From Candidatus Zixiibacteriota bacterium (GTDB lineage Bacteria; Zixibacteria; MSB-5A5; WJJR01): 64,000 bases of DNA. Under the pieces are notes generated by a model that searched no databases, had not been told where the DNA came from, and saw only the letters and a list, made by a program, of their open reading frames with translations. The stretch lies in assembly GCA_036397555.1 (NCBI GenBank), contig DASWIS010000025.1, positions 62,001 to 126,000 of the forward strand, written 5' to 3'. The position numbers and the translations under genes are program-made. Positions 8,933 to 18,696 of this stretch are shown piece after piece (position 1 is the first letter of the stretch; each line of letters starts with the position of its first letter).

Positions 8933-10036
8933 CTACCTCTTGACCCAGTCCCGCAGGAACCGAATCGCTTCGTGGATTTCCCGGTCGGTAATGTCGTCAT
9001 AAACAGCAACGCGTCCGATGGCGCGCGGCAGGACCCAGACAGGACGCCCTAAACGTCGCTTCTTGTCAAACGACAGGTGTGTCCTGAGTTCAGTCTCGGT
9101 GACTTCGACCGCTCGTGTCTGACCGTGCAAGCTGCCGCACAGACCGGCCAGCCGGTCCATTTGACGATGTGAAAACATACCCCGCAGGGATGCGATGCAC
9201 GCGGCTCCGACCATGCCGAGGGCAATCGCTTCGCCATGACGGAACCGCCGGTACCGGCCCCATTTCTCGAGCGCATGACCGAGCGTGTGTCCGAAGTTCA
9301 GGATATGACGCAAACCGATGTCGGTCTCATCGGCGGCTACGATCTCGGTCTTGGCACGAATACAACGGCGCAGCACCTCAAGCGGCAGAGAACTGCTCCC
9401 GGCCAGCCACGACGTCAATTCGGATTCGCAGCGCGCGAAGAGCTCAAGGTCGCCGATGACGCCGTATTTGACGACTTCGGCCAATCCTGAGCGTCGCTCG
9501 CGCAACGGGAGCGTCACCAATGTCTCGGGATCGACAATGATGCCCGTCGGATGATAAAAGCAGCCAATGAGGTTTTTTCCGCGGTGGTCATTGATTCCGA
9601 CTTTTCCGCCGATGGCGGCATCGACTTGTCCGATGATCGTCGTTGGAATCAGCCACAGCGGCACACCGCGCATGAAGGTTGCCGCCGCATAGCCGACCGT
9701 GTCCGTCACAGCGCCGCCGCCCAGCGCGACAACACGAGTCGTGCGGCCGCGTCGGCGTTGAAACCATCCCTCATGAAGGGCATGAACGGTCGACGCATTC
9801 TTGCTCGCCTCTCCGTTTCGGAGAACGGTTTTATGAACGTGCCATTTGCCGCGACATAGAGACGCCACCACACGCGACGCGTAAAGAGAATCGACCGTCC
9901 TGTCTGTGACCAACTCCAGCGGGCAACCGCGCTGCGGCGCGAAGAGGCATCGGTCCAGTTGCTTCAGCAATCCTGCCTTGATGTAGATCGGCACACGGCG
10001 CGGCGGGATCTGGCCGACGATGGATGGGCGAATCAT
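8933..10036 (-). CDS. aroB: 3-Dehydroquinate synthase
   Basis: 367 residues. NAD-binding loop GGGAVTDTVGYAAATFMRGVP, then PTTIIGQVDAAIGGKVGIN, zinc-binding Glu in GLAEVVKYG, and His ligands in FGHTLGHALE and RHGEAIALGM. It converts DAHP to 3-dehydroquinate (step 2 of the shikimate pathway). The ATG at 10034-10036 overlaps the TGA of aroK by 4 bases and is therefore preferred over a longer frame that would lie inside aroK. Confidence 0.95.
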   Translation of the reverse strand: MIRPSIVGQIPPRRVPIYIKAGLLKQLDRCLFAPQRGCPLELVTDRTVDSLYASRVVASLCRGKWHVHKTVLRNGEASKNASTVHALHEGWFQRRRGRTTRVVALGGGAVTDTVGYAAATFMRGVPLWLIPTTIIGQVDAAIGGKVGINDHRGKNLIGCFYHPTGIIVDPETLVTLPLRERRSGLAEVVKYGVIGDLELFARCESELTSWLAGSSSLPLEVLRRCIRAKTEIVAADETDIGLRHILNFGHTLGHALEKWGRYRRFRHGEAIALGMVGAACIASLRGMFSHRQMDRLAGLCGSLHGQTRAVEVTETELRTHLSFDKKRRLGRPVWVLPRAIGRVAVYDDITDREIHEAIRFLRDWVKR

Positions 10037-10584
10037 GCGAGCGACTCGATCCATTGTATTATGCGGGTGGCGACGGCGTCGACCGGCTGATCGGACGTAT
10101 CGACCGTGTAATCGGCAATTGCCCGGTAGGCACAGTCCCGCGACAGCAGAATCGATTCGGCATGCCGAGCAAACTGGTCGTAATCTGAAATCGGCTTGGT
10201 TCCATCGAGGAGCAGCGGGCGATCCGTCATGGCGCGGATGCGGTTCCAAATCGTCTTCGTGTCCGCGGTCAGCAAGACTGTCAATCCTGTCTGCTTGACC
10301 ACATTGACATTGGCGGCAACGGTCGGTGTGCCGCCGCCGAGGGCGATGACCGCAGGCGGTGCTGCCGCCAGGAGGCGTAGTGCTTTGGATTCATGGGCCC
10401 GAAACACCGATTCTCCTTGCGATTGGAAGAACGCCGGTATGTCGCATCCGACCAGTTCAACGATCTGCCTGTCAAGATCCCAGAATTGACGCCCTCGGCG
10501 ATGGGAAAGCGTTTGGCCGACAGTTGTCTTGCCGGTGCCCATGAATCCGGCAATGTAGAGGTGTCGCCAGCGCGGCTGGGTCAT
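10033..10584 (-). CDS. aroK: Shikimate kinase
   Basis: 183 residues. P-loop GFMGTGKTTVGQ near residue 16, shikimate-binding Asp in WDLDRQIVE, Arg in VFRAHESKAL, glycine-rich ALGGGTPT, and a lid Arg in MTDRPLL. It phosphorylates shikimate at O3. The ATG overlaps the stop codon of the upstream membrane-protein gene (ATGA), and its own stop overlaps aroB in the same way. The longer upstream frame is an artefact of overlap with the membrane-protein gene. Confidence 0.95.
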   Translation of the reverse strand: MTQPRWRHLYIAGFMGTGKTTVGQTLSHRRGRQFWDLDRQIVELVGCDIPAFFQSQGESVFRAHESKALRLLAAAPPAVIALGGGTPTVAANVNVVKQTGLTVLLTADTKTIWNRIRAMTDRPLLLDGTKPISDYDQFARHAESILLSRDCAYRAIADYTVDTSDQPVDAVATRIIQWIESLA

Positions 10585-11042
10585 CGCACGGCCCCCGACG
10601 GTTGCACCAGGGGACCGCGTGTCAATCGTGCCAGCACCAGCGTGACGACCAGCGCGGTCAACAGCCGTGCCGTGACCATGATCCAGGCACTGCCACCAAT
10701 AACAGCAAATAGCAACGTATCCTCGACGATGGCATGACAAATCCCGAGAAAGGCACTGACGAGCACAATCTGACGCGCTTCAAGCTCCCCCGATCGGGAT
10801 TGCGATATCAGGACACCGGCGCCGTAGGCGATTCCGAATGCAAGCCCGGTGATCAACGACAGCATCGCCGGCGGCAAAAATCCGAACGGTCGAAACACGT
10901 TCTCCCCATTTCGGATGAACCCGCCAAACCAATGCCGTGTCCTGACCCATTCCAGCGCGACCATCAGCGGCATGATGATGACGAACACCTTCAGCAGCAG
11001 TCCGCCGAGCCCGATCGCGATGTCCGTGATCATGATCCCCAT
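10581..11042 (-). CDS. Small membrane protein, nucleoside-recognition (Gate)/SpmB-like
   Basis: 153 residues with about four membrane segments (LGGLLLKVFVIIMPLMVALEWV, LPPAMLSLITGLAFGIAYGAGVLI, IVLVSAFLGICHAIVEDTLLFAVIG, WIMVTARLLTALVVTLVLA). The second and third segments carry the GIAYGAG and CHAIVEDT patterns of Gate-domain proteins (SpmA/SpmB, nucleoside-recognition family). Their biochemical role is not established. The gene sits between aroE and aroK; its stop overlaps the aroK start, and its partner ends 13 bases upstream. Together the pair resembles a split two-component Gate protein. Confidence 0.7.
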   Translation of the reverse strand: MGIMITDIAIGLGGLLLKVFVIIMPLMVALEWVRTRHWFGGFIRNGENVFRPFGFLPPAMLSLITGLAFGIAYGAGVLISQSRSGELEARQIVLVSAFLGICHAIVEDTLLFAVIGGSAWIMVTARLLTALVVTLVLARLTRGPLVQPSGAVR

Positions 11043-11055
11043 TGGCCTGGCCCTC

Positions 11056-11499
11056 TTATAAATTCATCAACTGCGCGACGACCCAGCCCAGCGACCAACC
11101 GACGGTGATTCGCATGCCGATCAGCGCCAGCGCCGGCGCGCGCATTTGTCTTAGAATCGCGCCTTCAACGAAATGGTTGTGTGACACGCCGAGGATGACA
11201 CCGGCCACGGTGACCGCCATCGGATCCCAGTGCCCCGCGGCAATGACGGCAACCGCGGCGTACAGATTGACGCAATGCCCGACAACCATCGCCAAGGCCG
11301 CGTCGCCCGGCAGATGCCAGAGCGACATCGCCGGAGCAAACCGGTCAGCCATGAATTGAAATGCCGGTGTGCGCTGCAACAGCGAGACGCCGATGTAGAC
11401 CGGCACCATGACTCTCATCAAGGTCCAATAGGTCGACCATCCGTTGGCCAACCCGCGTCGCGTCACCGCGCGCCATGTCACTGCGGCTATCGTCGTCAC
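11056..11499 (-). CDS. Small membrane protein, nucleoside-recognition (Gate)/SpmA-like
   Basis: 147 residues from a GTG at 11497-11499 that overlaps the aroE TGA (GTGA). The sequence has a periplasm/membrane topology with segments around VMVPVYIGVSLLQ, ALAMVVGHCVNLYAAVAVIAAG and AVTVAGVILGVSHNHFVEGAIL, then ITVGWSLGWVVAQLMNL. GVSHNHFVEGAI resembles the CHAIVEDT-like segment of its neighbour, suggesting the two halves of one Gate-type assembly. A longer frame reading back into aroE is rejected because the first 43 residues would lie inside aroE in another frame. Function unknown. Confidence 0.68.
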   Translation of the reverse strand: MTTIAAVTWRAVTRRGLANGWSTYWTLMRVMVPVYIGVSLLQRTPAFQFMADRFAPAMSLWHLPGDAALAMVVGHCVNLYAAVAVIAAGHWDPMAVTVAGVILGVSHNHFVEGAILRQMRAPALALIGMRITVGWSLGWVVAQLMNL

Positions 11500-12392
11500 C
11501 CGATGCGTCCCTGAGTTGTGAGGAGCATCCGTGTTACAGAGCCCGGAAATCCACGCCCCGTCCATATGCGGAAACTTGCCTCCGCCTGCGCCACCAACAT
11601 CGGCCAGCCATTGATGCACACGCGGCATCGAGCCGCTCTCGCCTGCTTGAGCAAGAGTGTCTCGGGGGGCTCATAAACTAAGTCGAATACGATCGTTGCG
11701 TCGGGGAGGCTGATTCTGCCGGAGAGAGGACTGACGCCTTTGAAAAGCCCGCCACCCAGCGGTGTCGCGTTGACAATCAATGCGGCATCGGCAACCGCCA
11801 TTCGGACATCGTGATCGCTCCATCCCAGAGCGTCTGCCTCGATGTGTCCCTTCGCAGCGCCGGCGATCGTCGCGAGCAAGTCGTCCGCCTTTCGTCGCGA
11901 GCGCCCGACAATCGACAACCGGCCAATCCGAAAATCGGACAGCAGCGTCCATGCCACGGCGCGCGCCGCGCCACCCGCACCGAAAACGACGGCATGCGCC
12001 CCGGTCAGTCCCCGTCGATACCGTCTCAGCGTCGCCCGCACGCCGTCGATGTCGGTGTTGTGGCCGGTGGTTCGTCGATTCACATACGACACGGCATTGA
12101 CCGCGCCCGTGAGTCGTGCCGATGGCGCAAGACGGTCGCATATATGCCGCACACGCCGCTTGTAGGGAATCGTCACGTTCAGGCCCACGATCCCGACCTC
12201 CGGTGCCGCGCGCAGAAACCGTTCCAACTCACGCGGCATACGATCGAAGCGCGCATATGTCGCGGGCCACTTCATGTGCGCAAAAACTGCACGAAAGATC
12301 GATGGCGAGCGCGTGTATGCGATCGACGATCCGAGCACGCCGTACAGGCCGCTCTTCAGTCGTTGTAAGTCGGCATCCTGTGGTCTGACCAT
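11496..12392 (-). CDS. aroE: Shikimate dehydrogenase
   Basis: 298 residues. N-terminal GVLGSSIAYTRSPSIF (shikimate-binding Ser pair), NVTIPYKRRV (catalytic Lys), NTDIDGVRAT (catalytic Asp), nucleotide-binding GAGGAARAVAW, VNATPLGG, and DLVYEPPETLLLKQA near the C-terminus. It reduces 3-dehydroshikimate to shikimate with NADPH. The normal SxxGxP-type C-terminal NGWPMLVAQAEASFRIWTG is present. It follows aroA by 33 bases and its stop overlaps the next gene. Confidence 0.95.
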   Translation of the reverse strand: MVRPQDADLQRLKSGLYGVLGSSIAYTRSPSIFRAVFAHMKWPATYARFDRMPRELERFLRAAPEVGIVGLNVTIPYKRRVRHICDRLAPSARLTGAVNAVSYVNRRTTGHNTDIDGVRATLRRYRRGLTGAHAVVFGAGGAARAVAWTLLSDFRIGRLSIVGRSRRKADDLLATIAGAAKGHIEADALGWSDHDVRMAVADAALIVNATPLGGGLFKGVSPLSGRISLPDATIVFDLVYEPPETLLLKQARAARCRVCINGWPMLVAQAEASFRIWTGRGFPGSVTRMLLTTQGRIG

Positions 12393-12425
12393 ACCGTGTG
12401 CGTGCAGCCGAGGCAGGTTGCGGGA

Positions 12426-13817
12426 TTATTGCGTCAACGATCTGACAATCGCGAAAAACTCCGGGTCCGAAACAGCCGCAACGTGCGCATTGCGAATCTC
12501 GCTGGGGCCGTCGGCCCATAGTGCGGCGACCGCGAACGCCATTGCAATCCGATGATCGCCGAATGAATCGAGGGACGCTCCGTGCCACTCGGTCGGCCCC
12601 TCGATCGCCCAACCGTCTTCGAGTTCAGCGACTTTCGCTCCCATCGCCCGCAGATTCACCGCGACGGCGGCAATCCGGTCCGATTCCTTCGACCGCAGCT
12701 CGCCCGCGCCACGAATCACAGTGACGCCATGTGCGTTTGCGGCGACGACCGCCAGCACCGGGAGTTCGTCGATCAGCGTGGCGATTTCGCTTTCGCCGAC
12801 CCGCGTTGCCTTCAACTCGCCGCACGTCGAGACTCGGATTCGTCCGAACGGTTCGCCCGATCGTGCCGACTCGCGATGCGACTCGATCTCTGCGCCCATG
12901 CGCTTCAAGACTTTCAACAGCCCGATACGGGTCGGGTTCAGCAACACGTCGTCAATCGTCAAATCGGCCTGGCGCACGCCGAGCGCGGCACCGATGAAAA
13001 ACGCCGCCGCGGAGAAATCCCCCGGAATGCGCCACTCATGTGGCTGGCTCTGTGTGGGGCACCGGAGCCGGATGCGGCGCTCGATCCCTTCCGGCCATGC
13101 GACGGCTTGGGACGGATCCAGGAGCCGTTCACGCTCGTCGGCGTAACGCGGCGGATGCTCCAATACGCAGGGAATGTCCAGCGCTTTGAACATCAGCTCG
13201 GTATGGTCGCGGCTGACATGACGCTCATTGATCGTGAGCGCATCCGTTGCCGTCAACCCGGCAAAAAGCAGCGCCGACTTGACTTGTGCGGACGCTACGG
13301 GAAGCTCGTAGTCGATCCCGCGGAGCGCTCCGCCTGTGACCGTGACCGGCGGCGTTCCATCGTCACTCAATTCGATCATCGCACCCATGGCGCGAAGTGG
13401 GTCGGCGATGCGCAACATCGGACGACGATTCAGCGACGCATCGCCGGTCAACGTCGAGGTCAATGGACAACCGGCAAGGCACCCCGTCAGCAAGCGCATC
13501 GTCGTGCCGGAGTTGCCGCATTCCAGCGGCTTCGACGGCTGCCGCCAGCCGGCGATGCCGGGACTCTCGACGATCCAGGCATCGGTCGTCTGATCGATTC
13601 TGACACCCAGCGTCCGCAGACAGTGTGCGGTCGATGCCACATCGGCTGAACCAGAGACCGGCGAGACCGTCGAGCGGCCCGCTGCCATCGCCGCCAGGAT
13701 CAGCGCGCGATGTGAGATCGACTTATCCGCGGGCGGCCGGTACTCCCCGCGTAGGCGATGTGACGGTTCGATCCGGACGATGTCTTGCGACGATGTCGCT
13801 GCAGCTGTCTTGGTCAT
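12426..13817 (-). CDS. aroA: 3-Phosphoshikimate 1-carboxyvinyltransferase (EPSP synthase)
   Basis: 463 residues. Motifs: PPADKSISHRALILAAMA (residues 28-45), ECGNSGTTMRLLTG, LNRRPMLRIADPLRAMGA, PVASAQVKSALLFAGL, and FGDHRIAMAFAVAA near the C-terminus. It transfers enolpyruvate from PEP to shikimate-3-phosphate. It lies 10 bases downstream of aroF. All signature residues of the active site appear intact. Confidence 0.95.
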   Translation of the reverse strand: MTKTAAATSSQDIVRIEPSHRLRGEYRPPADKSISHRALILAAMAAGRSTVSPVSGSADVASTAHCLRTLGVRIDQTTDAWIVESPGIAGWRQPSKPLECGNSGTTMRLLTGCLAGCPLTSTLTGDASLNRRPMLRIADPLRAMGAMIELSDDGTPPVTVTGGALRGIDYELPVASAQVKSALLFAGLTATDALTINERHVSRDHTELMFKALDIPCVLEHPPRYADERERLLDPSQAVAWPEGIERRIRLRCPTQSQPHEWRIPGDFSAAAFFIGAALGVRQADLTIDDVLLNPTRIGLLKVLKRMGAEIESHRESARSGEPFGRIRVSTCGELKATRVGESEIATLIDELPVLAVVAANAHGVTVIRGAGELRSKESDRIAAVAVNLRAMGAKVAELEDGWAIEGPTEWHGASLDSFGDHRIAMAFAVAALWADGPSEIRNAHVAAVSDPEFFAIVRSLTQ

Positions 13818-13827
13818 ATCGCTGTGA

Positions 13828-14844
13828 TCAATTCAGGTGACGTCCGATCACGGTGGTGATCGCCCGGACGCGCGCGATCAGATCGACAAACTGATCGGGG
13901 TACAGCGATTGTTGGCCATCGGACAGCGCGTGATCGGGGTCAGGATGGACCTCGATGATCAAGCCATCGGCGCCGACGGCCGCTGCCGCGCACGAAAGCG
14001 GCGTCACCTTCTCGCGCCGTCCGGTCCCGTGACTGGGATCGGCGATGATGGGCAGATGACTGGTCCGCTGCACGAACGGTATCGCCGACAAATCGAGCGT
14101 GTTGCGCGTGTGATCGGCAAATGTGCGTACGCCGCGTTCACAGAGCACGACATCGTGATTGCCTTCGTTGACGATGTATTCCGCCGCCATCAGCAGTTCC
14201 TCCAGCGTCGCCGCCATGCCGCGCTTGAGTATGACCGGCTTGCCGCAGCGTCCGGCGCGTCGCAACAACGAGAAGTTTTGCATGTTTCGCGCGCCAATCT
14301 GCACCATGTCCGCGTAGCGGACGACCAGTTCGAGCGACTCAGCGTCGATGGCCTCGGTGACGACCGGCAGCCCGTTCCGCTGTCCTGCTTCCGCCAGCAG
14401 CTTCAGGCCCGGCTCGCCCAGTCCCTGAAAACTGTATGGCGAGGTGCGCGGCTTGAATGCGCCGCCGCGCAGCATGTGGGCGCCGGCGCTCTTGACGGCG
14501 GCCGCGGCCTTGTCGATCTGTTCGGCGGATTCGACGGCACAAGGACCCGCAACGACCGCAAACTGGTTGCCGCCAAAGGTGACATTTCCGACGTGGACAA
14601 GCGAATCGGCCTCGTGGAATTCGCGGGAGACCAGTTTGTACGGTGCGGTGACCTGTATGATACGCATCACGCCCGGCAGTTGCTCAAACCGCGCCGCGTC
14701 GACGGCGCCCTTGTTGCCGGTGATACCGATGGCGGTACGTTGGGCGCCGGGCATTGGATGCGGCGTCAGGCCCAGCATCCTGATTTCCTCGCAGACCGAT
14801 TCGACCTGCTTGGGCGTGGCATGGGTGTCCATTACGATCAGCAT
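13828..14844 (-). CDS. aroF: 3-Deoxy-7-phosphoheptulonate (DAHP) synthase, type I-beta with N-terminal ferredoxin-like domain
   Basis: 338 residues. Residues 1-70 form a ferredoxin-like/ACT-type domain (MLIVMDTHATPKQVESVCEEI), as in the Thermotoga-type enzyme, where it mediates feedback control by Tyr or Phe. The catalytic barrel has AGPCAVESAEQI, RGGAFKPRTSPYSFQGLG, IGARNMQNF, VILKRGM, CERGVRTF and PIIADPSHGTGRR. It condenses PEP with erythrose-4-phosphate, the entry step of the shikimate pathway. It starts 33 bases after argS. Inhibition by a particular amino acid is inferred from the domain, not visible directly. Confidence 0.94.
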   Translation of the reverse strand: MLIVMDTHATPKQVESVCEEIRMLGLTPHPMPGAQRTAIGITGNKGAVDAARFEQLPGVMRIIQVTAPYKLVSREFHEADSLVHVGNVTFGGNQFAVVAGPCAVESAEQIDKAAAAVKSAGAHMLRGGAFKPRTSPYSFQGLGEPGLKLLAEAGQRNGLPVVTEAIDAESLELVVRYADMVQIGARNMQNFSLLRRAGRCGKPVILKRGMAATLEELLMAAEYIVNEGNHDVVLCERGVRTFADHTRNTLDLSAIPFVQRTSHLPIIADPSHGTGRREKVTPLSCAAAAVGADGLIIEVHPDPDHALSDGQQSLYPDQFVDLIARVRAITTVIGRHLN

Positions 14845-14877
14845 GTCAGAACTCCCTGGATTCCCGATGTCGGCACA

Positions 14878-16626
14878 TTACATCCGTTCCGGCGCACGTA
14901 ATCCGAGCAGGCGCAGCCCCTCGGCGAGAATCCATCGGACCGATTGCGACAGGCACAACCGCGGAATCCGTGCGGATTCTTCCCCGTCGAGAATGCGCAC
15001 GCGCTGATAGAACGAGTTATATGTTTGCGCCAGGTCCAGCAGCGCCCCGGCGAGAATGTGGGGCTCGTATTGTTCGGCGGCCATGCGGATGCGTCGCGGC
15101 CAATCGGCCAACTGCAAGAGAACACGTCGCTCGTCATCGCCGGACAACGCGGCACTATCGAATCCGCCCTGTGGGATCGCCTGCCCCGATCGTTCAATCA
15201 GAGAACAGATGCGCGCGTGTGTGTATTGCAAATACGGACCCGTGCGACCGTCGAAGGACAACGCATCCTGCCACGTGAAGTTGACGTCGCGTTGCCGCCT
15301 GGCCGACAATTGCCAAAAAACCACGGCGCCGATCCCGACGGCATCTGCAATCGACCCGGCATCGTCCAAATCCGGATTCTTCTCGGCAATGATCGTCCTT
15401 GCGCGTTCGACTGCCTCCGAGAGCACTTCATCGAGAAAGACAATGTTGCCACGACGTGTTGACATCATCTCATCACCGAATTTCACCCAGCCGAAATCGA
15501 CATGGATCATGCTGTCGGCCCAGTCGTGCCCCATCTTCTTTAATGCCGCGAACAACTGCTTGAAGTGCAGCGCCTGCGCTGAACCGACGATGTACAGGCA
15601 CCGGTCGAAACCGTAGGTGTTGTGCCGGTATTCGGCAGCGGCCAGGTCGCGCGTCGCGTAGAGCGTTGCGCCGTCGGCTTTGCGCAACAAGAGTGGGGGC
15701 TCATCCCCCTGGCCAACGTCGACAACCAGCGCACCATCGTCGCCCACCCGTGCGGCGCCGACCGCAACCATCCGGTCGATCAATGGTGACAGTTGATCGT
15801 TGTAAAACGCCTCGCCCGCATCGGAATCGAAAGTGACGCCGAGGCGACTGTAGACGCGCTGAAATTCCTGCAACGACAGATCGCGGAAGCGTTTCCAGAG
15901 CGCACGGTTGTCGGGATCACCGTCCTCCAATTTCCTGAACTCGGCCCGCGCGCGCTCATCGAGCGACGGATTGGATTCCGCTTCCTGGTGAAACCGCACG
16001 TACAGGTCGTACAAATGACGGATCGGTTCGCGGGCAATTGTCTCTTCGCTGCCCCAGTCGCGAAATGCTACGATCAGTTTGCCGAATTGTGTGCCCCAGT
16101 CGCCGAGATGATTGATGCCGACCGTGGTGTAGCCGAGTTTCTCCAGAATGTTTTTCAGCGCGTGTCCGATCACGGTCGATCGCAGATGTCCGACCCCGAA
16201 CGGTTTGGCGATGTTCGGATGCGAGTAATCCATGCAGATCGTTTTGCCGCGTCCCAGCGTCGACGATCCGAAGCCGGACTTCTCAGCCAGAATGCGCGGC
16301 AGTACCACGTCTGCGATCGCCTGCGGATCGAACCAGAGATTGAAGTAGCCGCCGATCGCCTTCACTCTGGTAATCGATCCGGGTGGGACAAACGTCTCGG
16401 ACAACCGTTGCGCGATGACCGCCGGCGCCAGACGCATCGACTGCGCGAGCGGGAAACACGGCACGGCAACGTCGCCGAAATCCTTGCGATTGGGGTACTC
16501 GATCGAGGCGGCAATGGCATCGACCGAGATAACCGCTCCCAGACGCGCCAGTCCGTCGGCAGTCGCCCGGCAGGCGTCATCGAGATAGGATGCGATCGAC
16601 TCTTGTGTTGCGCTCGTCATTGTCAA
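14878..16626 (-). CDS. argS: Arginyl-tRNA synthetase
   Basis: 582 residues, a normal ArgRS length. N-terminal Add1-like domain, then HIGH-type motif (PNIAKPFGVGHLRSTVIGHAL), ArgRS signature GDWGTQFG, a KMSKS equivalent in MMSTRRGN (degenerate, common in ArgRS), and a C-terminal DALR anticodon-binding domain with QTYNSFYQ and LLGLRAPERM at the end. It charges tRNA-Arg. It sits between trpA (6 bases upstream) and aroF, an unusual place for an aminoacyl-tRNA synthetase, apparently on the same transcript. Confidence 0.96.
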   Translation of the reverse strand: MTMTSATQESIASYLDDACRATADGLARLGAVISVDAIAASIEYPNRKDFGDVAVPCFPLAQSMRLAPAVIAQRLSETFVPPGSITRVKAIGGYFNLWFDPQAIADVVLPRILAEKSGFGSSTLGRGKTICMDYSHPNIAKPFGVGHLRSTVIGHALKNILEKLGYTTVGINHLGDWGTQFGKLIVAFRDWGSEETIAREPIRHLYDLYVRFHQEAESNPSLDERARAEFRKLEDGDPDNRALWKRFRDLSLQEFQRVYSRLGVTFDSDAGEAFYNDQLSPLIDRMVAVGAARVGDDGALVVDVGQGDEPPLLLRKADGATLYATRDLAAAEYRHNTYGFDRCLYIVGSAQALHFKQLFAALKKMGHDWADSMIHVDFGWVKFGDEMMSTRRGNIVFLDEVLSEAVERARTIIAEKNPDLDDAGSIADAVGIGAVVFWQLSARRQRDVNFTWQDALSFDGRTGPYLQYTHARICSLIERSGQAIPQGGFDSAALSGDDERRVLLQLADWPRRIRMAAEQYEPHILAGALLDLAQTYNSFYQRVRILDGEESARIPRLCLSQSVRWILAEGLRLLGLRAPERM

Positions 16627-16632
16627 TTCACT

Positions 16633-17418
16633 CTAACGCGCCGCATCGGTCAACTTCTGGATGTATCGGCCCACATTCCGGGCAATGGAACGACTCTTGC
16701 CGCCGTTTAACATAGGCACCAGCGCCGATCCGACGACAAACCCATCGGCATATTCCCTCAGGGCGCGGATATGATCGGGGCCGGAGATGCCAAAGCCAAC
16801 AACGAAAGGTTTGTGGGCAACAGTCCGGACACGCGTGAGGAACTCGAATGTCGATGTGGGCACACCACGCCGGGCCCCGGTGACGCCGGTTACCGAAACA
16901 CAGTACGAAAAGGCGGTCGAGGCACGGTCGATCCGCTTCAGCCGCACGGCGGGCGTCGTCGGAGCCATCAGGAAAACATTGGCCAGACCATGCTGTTGGG
17001 AGACGCGACGCCATTCGCCGGCTTCTTCCAACGGGCAATCCGGGATGATCGTGCCATCGACGCCTGCGTCGGCTGCCATCCTGGCAAACCGTTCGAAACC
17101 ATACCGGAGGAGAGGGTTTACATACCCCATCAGGAGAAGCGGCCGTAACGAGCGACGCCGTAACGTTTCTGCGAGCCGGAATACCGTGCCGAGAGTCACT
17201 CCCCTCCCGATCGCTTGCTGCGATGCCTGCTGAATTGCCGGGCCATCGGCCAAGGGGTCGGAAAACGGCATTCCGATCTCCAATGCTCCCGCGCCGGCAT
17301 CAAGGACGGCCGCGGCGGCATCCAGAAAAACGGGCTGCGTTGGGAATCCGGCAGTCATAAACGGAATCACCGGCGCTGTGCCGTGAAACATGGATGCGAG
17401 TCGGGAGACGCTGGTCAT
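16633..17418 (-). CDS. trpA: Tryptophan synthase alpha subunit
   Basis: 261 residues. Catalytic Glu in ALEIGMPFSDPLADGPAIQ with the nearby catalytic Asp, GYVNPLLRYG, IIPDCPLEE, FLMAPTTP, VSVTGVTGAR, VGFGISGPDHIRAL and a final VVGSALV phosphate-binding segment. It releases indole from indole-3-glycerol phosphate. It follows trpB with a 9-base gap. Confidence 0.96.
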   Translation of the reverse strand: MTSVSRLASMFHGTAPVIPFMTAGFPTQPVFLDAAAAVLDAGAGALEIGMPFSDPLADGPAIQQASQQAIGRGVTLGTVFRLAETLRRRSLRPLLLMGYVNPLLRYGFERFARMAADAGVDGTIIPDCPLEEAGEWRRVSQQHGLANVFLMAPTTPAVRLKRIDRASTAFSYCVSVTGVTGARRGVPTSTFEFLTRVRTVAHKPFVVGFGISGPDHIRALREYADGFVVGSALVPMLNGGKSRSIARNVGRYIQKLTDAAR

Positions 17419-17427
17419 TGTGGCGGG

Positions 17428-18684
17428 CTACTTCCTGTCCTGACCCGCCGGCTCGCGACCGCGCGTCAAAACGGTTGTCAGGTCCTTATCACCACGTCCG
17501 GACAGGCAGACGATGACTACACGGTTCCTCTTCGGGTCGCGGGGCAGCTTCGACAAAGCGGCGATCGCATGCGCTGATTCCAGAGCCGGCAGGATTCCTT
17601 CCGTCTGCGACAGGAGAAGGAATGCTCCCAGCGCTGCGCTGTCGGTCACGGACGTGTAATGCACGCGCCCGGATTCATTCAGGAACGCGTGTTCGGGTCC
17701 AACACCGGGATAGTCCAGACCGGCGGAGATCGAGTGTGGGACAACCACCTGCCCGTCACGATCCTGCAGCAGCAGACTCATCGATCCGTGGAGCACACCG
17801 TCGCGACCGGCTGTGAGCGTTGCCGCGTGTTTGCCCGAGCGAAGTCCGCATCCGGCCGCTTCAACGCCGATTAACTCGACCGACGCGTGGCCCAGAAATT
17901 CGGTGAAGAACCCGATCGCATTGGAGCCGCCGCCAACGCAGGCGATCAACACGTCGGGCAGGCGTTTGATGCGGGACACGAGCTGGCGTTTGGTTTCCTG
18001 CCCAATCACCCGTTGAAATTCACGCACCATGTAGGGATACGGATGCGGCCCGACGACGGAACCGATCACGTAGTAAGTGTCCTCGACATTGGTCACCCAG
18101 TCGCGAATCGCCTCGCTGGTGGCATCTTTGAGAGTTTGCGCACCCGAGGCAACCGGAATGACGCGCGCGCCGAGCAGGCGCATGCGATCGACATTCGTCG
18201 CCTGCCGCTTCAGGTCCTTGGCGCCCATATAGACGTCGCACCGCAGGCCGAATCGCGCGGCCACTGTGGCTGTGGCGACACCGTGCTGCCCCGCTCCGGT
18301 CTCGGCGATGACGCGCTTCTTGCCTTGTCTCATTGCGAGCAATATCTGTCCGATCGTGTTGTTCAGTTTGTGCGAACCGGTGTGGTTGAGATCTTCTCGC
18401 TTCAGAAAGATCTGTCCACGTCCCAGCTTTTGTGTCAACCGTTCCGCGAAATACAGCGGCGTCGGCCGTCCGGCATACTCGGCGAGCAGGGCATGATATA
18501 ACCGGCGAAACGGGCGGTCGCGCCACGCCCTGTTGAAATCGGACGTGAGCTGATCGAGCGCGGGAATCAGCGTTTCGGGAACATAGCGTCCGCCGTAGCG
18601 GCCGAACCGTCCGTGCCGATCCGGGCGCCGCAGGTACGCCGGCGTTGACGTTGCGTGGTTGTGTCGCGTATCAGTCATCAGCAA
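17428..18684 (-). CDS. trpB: Tryptophan synthase beta subunit
   Basis: 418 residues, standard TrpB1 type. [16 protein letters not shown] at the N-terminus; PLP lysine in [44 protein letters not shown] (phosphate loop); and [10 protein letters not shown]. It joins indole and serine to give tryptophan with TrpA. It lies 12 bases downstream of trpF. Confidence 0.97.
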   Translation of the reverse strand: MLMTDTRHNHATSTPAYLRRPDRHGRFGRYGGRYVPETLIPALDQLTSDFNRAWRDRPFRRLYHALLAEYAGRPTPLYFAERLTQKLGRGQIFLKREDLNHTGSHKLNNTIGQILLAMRQGKKRVIAETGAGQHGVATATVAARFGLRCDVYMGAKDLKRQATNVDRMRLLGARVIPVASGAQTLKDATSEAIRDWVTNVEDTYYVIGSVVGPHPYPYMVREFQRVIGQETKRQLVSRIKRLPDVLIACVGGGSNAIGFFTEFLGHASVELIGVEAAGCGLRSGKHAATLTAGRDGVLHGSMSLLLQDRDGQVVVPHSISAGLDYPGVGPEHAFLNESGRVHYTSVTDSAALGAFLLLSQTEGILPALESAHAIAALSKLPRDPKRNRVVIVCLSGRGDKDLTTVLTRGREPAGQDRK

Positions 18685-18696
18685 GTGCTCACCGTG

